Assembly: GCA_014238595.1 (NCBI GenBank)
Contig: JABAAV010000048.1
Span: forward strand, 1-11,262
Length of the DNA stretch: 11,262 bases
Source of the DNA: Myxococcales bacterium
GTDB taxonomy: Bacteria; Myxococcota_A; Polyangia; Haliangiales; J016
Reading direction: 5' to 3'
A program made the translations under genes and the position numbers. Positions 5,878-11,262 of the stretch are shown here, piece by piece (position 1 is the stretch's first letter; each line of letters starts with the position of its first letter). Under the pieces are notes generated by a model. It did no database searches. It worked only from the letters and a program-made list of their open reading frames with translations, and was not told the origin of the DNA.

Positions 5878-7464
5878 TTAACGCAAGAATGATTGACAAA
5901 TCTGATACGATGATGGTTGGGGTTGATTTGTTTCAGGGTCTGTCTTTGTGAGAAAAGAACGAGTGATTGTAATGCTTTTTGATTCGATCGCATTTCTACA
6001 TTGAGTACTTAGCCAAGATTGGAATGCTTCGTAATTTTCATCACGTATGTATTGAGCAGTATATTTGTCCCGCTCTGTATTAAACGCTTCCATGTCAGGG
6101 GTTTCTTTTTGGGTAAGCTCTACCAAGAGAAATTGATCTGATACGGAAAATAGTTGTGATGAAACAGAATGTTCTTTCATTGTATCAAACAGTGCCGTGG
6201 TGAGTTCTTCTGATACCCCAACATATTGATTGCCACCATTGCCTGAAATGATATTTCCATCACGTTGGATTTTGTTAATTTTTTGGACATTCTTTTGCTT
6301 AGAGAGAGAGGGTTTTTTCATGCGTAGTATTTTTTTCAATACTTTAGATGCTTCTTTTTTTGCCATAGATTTGGTGTTATCTTGTTGTGCGAATTTTTTT
6401 GCAATCTCTGTTTTGACTTGATCAAAAGAAAGATTGCCTTGGCGTTCTTGTTCAAAACGAATTAAATGAAAATCTGTATCTGTGACAATGATTTCAGAAA
6501 GTTGACCAATATCAAGTTCTTTTACAGCCTCAGAAACTTTAGCACCTCTTCCAATAAATTTTGAATTGCGCCAACCCAGATTGCTCGGTGTATTTATGTT
6601 GAATTTTTTTGCACTCTCTTCAAATGATTTGCCTGATTCGATCTCTTTTTTTATTCTCATCAGTTTTATAAAGTTTTTGTTTTTAGTGACATCATTTGTG
6701 TCTGCCGTGTTAGGAAATGTGATGTAGCTTACGAATACTTCTTTATCACGATTTGTATAGAGTGCTTTGTCTTCTTCGTATTTATTGCGGACAATGTCTT
6801 GATTTTTATTGAGATATTTCTCGACATCTTGTTTTGTAAGGGTTGAATCATTTTTATAATCATGAAAAGGAAATCGAAGTATATTGATTGATATAGATGT
6901 GTTGTCTTGTTGATAACGAAAAAGAACATCGTCTTGAGACAATCGATGAGAGGTAAGCAATGTTTTACGCATCATATTTGCAAGCGCTTCCTGTCGTTGT
7001 TCATTACGAAAATCTACAACAGAAGCAAAGCCAAGATTTTTAGTCAAAAGTTTGAGTTGGTCATAATTAAAAATACGATCGTCATCTTCACCATCGAAGT
7101 AAATGTTTTTTCCATCCACTGAAATACCCATGATAAAAATGTCACCTTCAGCAATTTTCTCATCTAAATAAGAATCACTGATTTGAAAACCACGTTGCAT
7201 TGCTGCTCGTGCCAAGAAAGTTCGTTCAAGCAGGCGATCGATAGTCATCTCAGGACTAACACGAAAGGCACTACGCGCCATACGCCAAGTTGCTGTCGTG
7301 ATTGTGGAATTTTCGACTTGTGCGACAACTGGAATGGTCGTGACACAAGAAAATTGATTTCCACCAGCTTGCGGTCCAAACGAAATGATAAAAAAGGCTA
7401 TAATAATACCCAAAAAGGCCCAGACAACGAAAGATTTTGAATTGTTTCGGAGTAAACGAAGCAT
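5878..7464 (-). CDS. ppiD: PpiD/SurA-like membrane-anchored peptidyl-prolyl isomerase (parvulin chaperone)
   Basis: This 528-residue protein has the PpiD plan. A short positive N-terminus is followed by one transmembrane helix (about 11-29, FVVWAFLGIIIAFFIISFG), which places the rest in the periplasm. A SurA/PpiD-like N-terminal chaperone region follows (about 45-230). A parvulin domain (about 242-340) contains KSFEESAKKFN, NLGWRN and a closing IIVTDTDFHLIRFEQ. A basic linker and a C-terminal chaperone-like region (about 400-528) complete it. Such proteins help newly exported outer-membrane and periplasmic proteins fold; prolyl isomerase activity is uncertain because the active-site residues cannot be judged without an alignment. 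The length is somewhat below the roughly 620 residues of E. coli PpiD. It is divergent from mreB and lies 53 bases upstream of the mutase gene, possibly co-transcribed with it. The symbol reflects domain plan, not proven orthology. Confidence 0.85.
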   Translation of the reverse strand: MLRLLRNNSKSFVVWAFLGIIIAFFIISFGPQAGGNQFSCVTTIPVVAQVENSTITTATWRMARSAFRVSPEMTIDRLLERTFLARAAMQRGFQISDSYLDEKIAEGDIFIMGISVDGKNIYFDGEDDDRIFNYDQLKLLTKNLGFASVVDFRNEQRQEALANMMRKTLLTSHRLSQDDVLFRYQQDNTSISINILRFPFHDYKNDSTLTKQDVEKYLNKNQDIVRNKYEEDKALYTNRDKEVFVSYITFPNTADTNDVTKNKNFIKLMRIKKEIESGKSFEESAKKFNINTPSNLGWRNSKFIGRGAKVSEAVKELDIGQLSEIIVTDTDFHLIRFEQERQGNLSFDQVKTEIAKKFAQQDNTKSMAKKEASKVLKKILRMKKPSLSKQKNVQKINKIQRDGNIISGNGGNQYVGVSEELTTALFDTMKEHSVSSQLFSVSDQFLLVELTQKETPDMEAFNTERDKYTAQYIRDENYEAFQSWLSTQCRNAIESKSITITRSFLTKTDPETNQPQPSSYQICQSFLR

Positions 7465-7486
7465 CTCGGGGGACTTTAAAGTCTTG

Positions 7487-7558
7487 ATGCCCTGATTAGC
7501 AAGTAGTTAAGTGTGTAAATACTTGCATTGTCTGCATAATTACAGGTATTGAGGGCAT
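7487..7558. repeat. Two perfect 7-bp inverted repeats in the ppiD-mreB divergent spacer
   Basis: The outer arms are ATGCCCT (7487-7493) and AGGGCAT (7552-7558). The inner arms are GCAAGTA (7499-7505) and TACTTGC (7520-7526), with a 14-base spacer. The two dyads are nested but not concentric. They fill most of the 121-base region that must hold promoters for both directions, so they may be operator sites or pairing arms. No known regulator box was recognised. Confidence 0.45.
7523..7552 (+). promoter_or_regulatory. Weak candidate promoter for the mre operon
   Basis: TTGCAT (7523-7528) is followed after 18 bases by TATTGA (7547-7552). The -35 overlaps one arm of the inner inverted repeat. Both boxes match the sigma-70 consensus only partly, so the placement is tentative. 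Confidence 0.25.
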
Positions 7559-7585
7559 GGGTAGGTTTATTAAGACGGCGAAGTG

Positions 7586-8626
7586 ATGATTTTTGACTGG
7601 TTATATGGCGTAGTTTCAAACGATCTTGCGATTGATTTGGGCACTGCAACGATTCTCACCTTTGTTAAAGGCAAAGGCATTGTTTCTAGTGAACCTTCTG
7701 TTGTTGCCGTTCATTATGATGCCTCTGGAGACAAAAAAATATTAGCTGTCGGTAAAGATGCTAAGGAAATGGTAGGACGAACACCTGGAAATATTGTGGC
7801 TATTCGTCCCATGAAAGACGGTGTGATTGCAGATTTTGAAGTCACTGAAGCAATGCTTCGTCATTTTATTCAAAAAGCACATCATAGAACAACGTTAGTA
7901 CGTCCTCGTGTGTTGATTTGTGTCCCTTCAGGAATTACAGAAGTCGAAAAAAGAGCTGTGCGTGATAGTGCCCTTGCCGCTAGTGCACGTGAAGTTTATT
8001 TAATTGAAGAACCAATGGCAGCAGCTATTGGGAGTGGTCTTCCTATTTCAGAACCATCAGGAAGTATTATTGTAGATATCGGTGGTGGTACTACCGAAGT
8101 TGCCGTGATTTCTCTAGCAGGAATTGTTCAGGCTAAATCCATTCGTGTCGCTGGAGATAAAATGGATGAAGCGATCATTCAATATATGAAGCGGCATTAT
8201 AATTTGTTGATTGGAGAAAGCACAGCAGAATTTATTAAAAAAGAAATAGGTTGTGCATGTCCTATTGCTGATGAAGATAACAAGATATTGACAGTAAAAG
8301 GACGTGATTTATCAGGAGGAATTCCTAAAACATTCACCGTTGAAGCCTCTGCCATTTATGAAGCGATCAAAGTTCCTGTTCAAGATATTATTGAAGCTGT
8401 ATGCACTGTATTAGAGCGAACACCTCCAGAATTGTCTGCCGACATTGTTGATCGAGGCATTATGCTTTCTGGAGGTGGTGCATTGTTAACTAAGTTAGAT
8501 GTTGCATTGCATGAAAGAACGGGTCTTCCTGTTCAAGTTGCGCATGAACCAGAAAATGCCGTCGTATTGGGCACAGGAAAAGTCTTAGAAGAACTGGATC
8601 TCCTCAAAGAAATTACGATCAAATAA
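7586..8626 (+). CDS. mreB: Rod-shape-determining protein MreB
   Basis: MreB is the actin-like ATPase that forms membrane-associated filaments and guides lateral wall synthesis. The 346-residue product has the actin-fold ATP-binding signatures: phosphate 1 DLAIDLGTAT (13-22), connect 1 around EEPMAAAIG (141-149), phosphate 2 DIGGGTTEVAV (164-174) and the adenosine motif SGGGALLTKLD (295-305). Length and end match the family. In phosphate 1 the residue after LGTA is T, where most MreB proteins have N. The ATG at 7586 is preferred; a GTG directly before it at 7583 is in frame, and neither has a strong Shine-Dalgarno. mreC follows after 9 bases, and mreD and PBP2 follow that, so this is the first gene of the elongasome operon, transcribed away from the ppiD-like gene. 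Confidence 0.97.
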   Translation: MIFDWLYGVVSNDLAIDLGTATILTFVKGKGIVSSEPSVVAVHYDASGDKKILAVGKDAKEMVGRTPGNIVAIRPMKDGVIADFEVTEAMLRHFIQKAHHRTTLVRPRVLICVPSGITEVEKRAVRDSALAASAREVYLIEEPMAAAIGSGLPISEPSGSIIVDIGGGTTEVAVISLAGIVQAKSIRVAGDKMDEAIIQYMKRHYNLLIGESTAEFIKKEIGCACPIADEDNKILTVKGRDLSGGIPKTFTVEASAIYEAIKVPVQDIIEAVCTVLERTPPELSADIVDRGIMLSGGGALLTKLDVALHERTGLPVQVAHEPENAVVLGTGKVLEELDLLKEITIK

Positions 8627-8635
8627 TAACGAACG

Positions 8636-9466
8636 ATGAAGATAAGACACCGAGGTATTGATAATATTTTATCTGTTGTTCTTTTAGTGTCTACATTGGT
8701 TTGGTTTCGTAATTCTATCAATGTTCCTCAAGAAAACGATCATATCGAAACTGCTATTTTATACAGTTCAAGTGTGATGCAGTCAGGTGTCCATCGAATG
8801 GCAGATGTCGTCACATCTGTCTGGGATCGATATTTTTGGCTTGTTAATGTGGAACAACAAAATGAAAAACTGCTTCAAGAAAATCTTCATATTAACGAAC
8901 AAATACTATTAATGAACAATCAAAAAAATGACATTGCACAATTGGAAAAATTGCTTAGTTTTAAACAAAGTATTTCTGAAAAAACTATAGGCGCACGTGT
9001 TTTATATTCTTCACTCAACACTCATTTTACGGTGGTTCAGATAGCGATTGAATATGACGCTGAGCTTAGTCATCAAATTGACGTTGGATTCCCTGTGTTG
9101 TCGTCAGATGGAATCATTGGTAAGATTTATAAAGTTTATGGAAATTATTCGGAAGTATTACTTGCGACAGACCCTAGATTTTCGATTGATGTTTTTGTAG
9201 AGCGCACCGGCGATCGCGGTATTTTAATGGGACAAGGGAAAGATCATGCCTACATAAGCACAATGAAATATCTTGAAAATGATAAAGATATCCGTAAAGG
9301 TGATCGTTTAATCACAACAGGGGTTGGAACGTTGTTTCCAAAAAACATTGCCGTAGGAGAGGTGATTGATGTTCGTATTCAAGAGGATACTTTGTTTCAA
9401 GAGATTTTAGTTGAACCCTTTGCGAAATTTTCTTTGTTAGATCGCGTTATTGTTGTTATTCCTTAA
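8636..9466 (+). CDS. mreC: Rod-shape-determining protein MreC
   Basis: MreC is a bitopic inner-membrane protein whose periplasmic part scaffolds the elongasome and activates PBP2. The 276-residue product has a cytoplasmic basic N-terminus, one membrane helix (about 9-25), a coiled coil (about 70-110, VEQQNEKLLQENLHINEQIL) and then the double beta-barrel core. The core holds the family phrases VLSSDGIIGKIYKV, LLATDPRFSIDVFVERTGDRGILMGQG and RKGDRLITTGVGTLFPKNIAVGEV. Length is normal. It starts 9 bases after mreB and ends 4 bases before the mreD ATG, so it is co-transcribed with both. Confidence 0.95.
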   Translation: MKIRHRGIDNILSVVLLVSTLVWFRNSINVPQENDHIETAILYSSSVMQSGVHRMADVVTSVWDRYFWLVNVEQQNEKLLQENLHINEQILLMNNQKNDIAQLEKLLSFKQSISEKTIGARVLYSSLNTHFTVVQIAIEYDAELSHQIDVGFPVLSSDGIIGKIYKVYGNYSEVLLATDPRFSIDVFVERTGDRGILMGQGKDHAYISTMKYLENDKDIRKGDRLITTGVGTLFPKNIAVGEVIDVRIQEDTLFQEILVEPFAKFSLLDRVIVVIP

Positions 9467-9470
9467 TCCA

Positions 9471-9983
9471 ATGCCAATCATTCTTTATATTCCATTGTCT
9501 TATTTATTTTTGCTGGTAGCCAGTTCTTTTTGGACGCTTTTCCCATCACTTCTAGGTATCGCCGATGTCATTTGTATTGTGTCCGTCTATTTAGGTTTAA
9601 CATCAAAAGTGAGAACGCACTATATTGTTTTGGTTGCCACTATTATTGGATATTTACTCGATATTTTTTCAGGGGCTCCAGCGGGATTTTATACTCATAT
9701 TTCTGGATTGTTGGCCTATGTTTCAACGATGTTCAATTCTGGTTGGGAATCAAAAAGTCGTAATGGATGGTCTGTGTTTATATTAGTTTTTATTATGTCA
9801 ATATTTTCTATAGGATTGCAGAACGTTCTTCTGTGGATCGGTAATATCGAGCTACCTTTTGAATCAGTCACAATGATTATCCGGATTGGAATATCAACAA
9901 TGCTTGGTAGTGGTTTGTTTTTTGTTTGTGATTATTTACATTCCAACAAAGCTTTTGGAAAACCAAACCATGGTCAATTGTGA
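9471..9983 (+). CDS. mreD: Rod-shape-determining membrane protein MreD
   Basis: This is a 170-residue, very hydrophobic integral membrane protein with about five transmembrane segments (for example near 3-25, 50-65, 70-90, 100-125 and 137-157). It contains GYLLDIFSGAPAGFY, which matches the conserved G-D-G motif of MreD. Position between mreC and PBP2 supports the call. The start at ATG 9471 lies 4 bases after the mreC stop. A TTG at 9450 would extend it by seven residues and overlap mreC; neither has a visible Shine-Dalgarno. MreD is part of the elongasome, but its exact role is unsettled. Confidence 0.9.
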   Translation: MPIILYIPLSYLFLLVASSFWTLFPSLLGIADVICIVSVYLGLTSKVRTHYIVLVATIIGYLLDIFSGAPAGFYTHISGLLAYVSTMFNSGWESKSRNGWSVFILVFIMSIFSIGLQNVLLWIGNIELPFESVTMIIRIGISTMLGSGLFFVCDYLHSNKAFGKPNHGQL

Positions 9984-9986
9984 TTT

Positions 9987-11262
9987 ATGCAAGCGTATCA
10001 AACACCTGATTTTCGTCGCGTTTTATCCACCATCCGTTATCGTTTTAAATTAGTACGTTATATTGTGCTATTGGCGTTTGGTATTTTGATATTCCGTTTA
10101 ATACAACTGCAAATATTTGATGGAGAAATTTATTATCAAAAAGCATTATCCAACATTAGCGGAGAGGGATATATTTCTCCTTATAGAGGAAAGATTTTAG
10201 ACAAAAACAAGAAGGTTTTGGTTACGAACCGTCCTGTTTTTGATGTCTATGTTAATCGAAAAAAATTCACGACATCAGTACAAAATGAATTTGCGAAACG
10301 GTTAGGCTTGAATACAAAAGAAATAGAGACCATTAAAAAACGACTCGCAACAAAGAAAAAACATGCGTCAAATGACGTGTTAATTTTGGAAGAACAGGAT
10401 CGTGAACGCATTGTTATGATTCATCAATTCCAAGAACATTTTCAAGGAACGCGTGTTGATGTTCATTCTACACGTTACTATCCATATGAAGAAATTGCAG
10501 GGCATTTATTGGGCTATATGAGTCATATTACATCTAAAGAGCTTAGTTCATTTATCCCACAAGGTTATGCCATGACAGAATTGATTGGACGAGCTGGATT
10601 AGAACGTCAATGGGAACGAGAGCTTCATGGAACACGCGGTGTAGATCACTTTGTTAAAGATGCAAGGGGTAACCGAATTAAAGATACAGAAAGGTTGTCT
10701 GATTTTGTTCAAGAAAATTATCAAAAACCAACTCATGGTTCAAATTTAATATTAAGTTTGGATTTGGATTTACAAAAAATTGCTGAAGATGCTGTGAAAA
10801 AATATCCAGCAGCAGCTGTTGCTGTTGTGGATGTGAACACAGGGTATCTGTTAAGCTTGGTGTCTCATCCATCATTGAATCCTAATGTGATGACAGGACA
10901 TTTGACGCATGTTGCTGCACAAACAATGATTTCAGATCCACGAGAACCTTTTGTGGATAAGACACTACAACAACATTATCCACCAGGATCCGTGTTTAAA
11001 TTTATTCCTATGATTGCGGCATTACAACAAAATGTAATTTCAGAGAATACAACAATGTATTGTAATGGATCTTATGAACGTGGAGGTCGTATTTTTAGTT
11101 GTTCACATCAGACCGTACATGGGCATGTCAATATCAGAGAAGGTCTTCAACAATCATGCAATATATTTGTTTGGAAATTAACGGAAAAAATAGATGTAGA
11201 TACCATTGCAGCTACTGCACGGGAGTTTGGTTTTGGTCACCGTACAGGCTTAAACTTGAATG
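9987..11262 (+). CDS. mrdA: Penicillin-binding protein 2, elongasome transpeptidase (partial, 3' end cut)
   Basis: PBP2 crosslinks peptidoglycan during rod elongation together with RodA and MreC. The visible 425 residues begin with a basic cytoplasmic tail and one membrane helix (about 24-44, containing IVLLAFGILIFRLIQLQIF). The class B pedestal and dimerisation region follows, with RGKILDKNKKVLVTNRP, AGHLLGYM, IGRAGLERQWERELHGTRG and KDARGN. The transpeptidase domain starts near 255. The catalytic serine is S335 in the SxxK motif SVFK (335-338, context YPPGSVFKF), and the SxN motif is SCN (390-392). The KTG motif must lie beyond the window end. The start ATG is 3 bases after the mreD stop. 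rodA is the expected next gene but is not visible. Confidence 0.96.
   Translation, partial: MQAYQTPDFRRVLSTIRYRFKLVRYIVLLAFGILIFRLIQLQIFDGEIYYQKALSNISGEGYISPYRGKILDKNKKVLVTNRPVFDVYVNRKKFTTSVQNEFAKRLGLNTKEIETIKKRLATKKKHASNDVLILEEQDRERIVMIHQFQEHFQGTRVDVHSTRYYPYEEIAGHLLGYMSHITSKELSSFIPQGYAMTELIGRAGLERQWERELHGTRGVDHFVKDARGNRIKDTERLSDFVQENYQKPTHGSNLILSLDLDLQKIAEDAVKKYPAAAVAVVDVNTGYLLSLVSHPSLNPNVMTGHLTHVAAQTMISDPREPFVDKTLQQHYPPGSVFKFIPMIAALQQNVISENTTMYCNGSYERGGRIFSCSHQTVHGHVNIREGLQQSCNIFVWKLTEKIDVDTIAATAREFGFGHRTGLNLN

Noticed and set aside
7475..7502. Candidate minus-strand promoter for the ppiD-like gene (TTGCTA, 16 bases, TTTAAA)
   Set aside because: Transcription would begin only about four bases before the start codon, so it would imply a leaderless message; the match is too weak to claim.
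10678..10875. Short minus-strand frame opposite PBP2
   Set aside because: It is antisense to the conserved pedestal and transpeptidase region of PBP2 and is low-complexity.

Overview
The window reads as chromosome from an AT-rich, Gram-negative bacterium. The evidence is outer-membrane-type proteins, lipoproteins, a periplasmic PpiD-like chaperone and a rod-shape (mre/mrd) operon. Three things suggest a lineage of the former Deltaproteobacteria (Myxococcota, Bdellovibrionota, SAR324 or similar): an FHA-domain sigma-54 activator, PSCyt1-like heme lipoproteins, and an apparent selenoprotein. This placement is inference; there is no rRNA or other phylogenetic marker here. No mobile element, CRISPR array or tRNA was seen, and no gene-free stretch exceeds about 120 bases.

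Layout. (1) Bases 1-2423, minus strand: three overlapping genes transcribed right to left, each with one heme c motif. They are a small lipoprotein with a CX4CH motif, an outer-membrane beta-barrel candidate with CNLCH at its mature N-terminus, and a lipoprotein with CVRCH followed by a long extracytoplasmic region that leaves the window. Together they look like a route for electrons through or at the outer membrane. (2) Bases 2458-4155, plus strand: an ArsC/Spx-like thioredoxin-fold protein, then 3 bases later an FHA plus sigma-54 AAA+ plus Fis-type regulator. The ArsC-like gene is best read as a selenoprotein. An in-frame TGA at 2497-2499 gives U-M-S-C, a good Shine-Dalgarno and ATG lie upstream of it, and a 9-bp hairpin with a GUU loop sits at bacterial SECIS distance downstream. 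Conventional gene calling starts after the TGA and loses the catalytic residue.

(3) Bases 4220-5824, minus strand: the large catalytic subunit of a B12-dependent acyl-CoA mutase. Its substrate-pocket residues (F62, Q180) look like isobutyryl-CoA mutase rather than methylmalonyl-CoA mutase. (4) Bases 5878-7464, minus strand: a membrane-anchored PpiD/SurA-like parvulin chaperone. (5) Bases 7586-11262, plus strand: mreB, mreC, mreD and the start of PBP2 (mrdA), with gaps of only 3 to 9 bases, forming the elongasome operon. PBP2 is cut by the window end after its SxxK and SxN motifs. The divergent ppiD-mreB spacer carries two perfect 7-bp inverted repeats.

The least ordinary points are the hidden selenoprotein and its SECIS-like hairpin, the monoheme beta-barrel with Cyc2-like organisation inside a three-gene heme operon, the non-canonical GAFTNA loop in the regulator, and the ICM-type pocket of the mutase.
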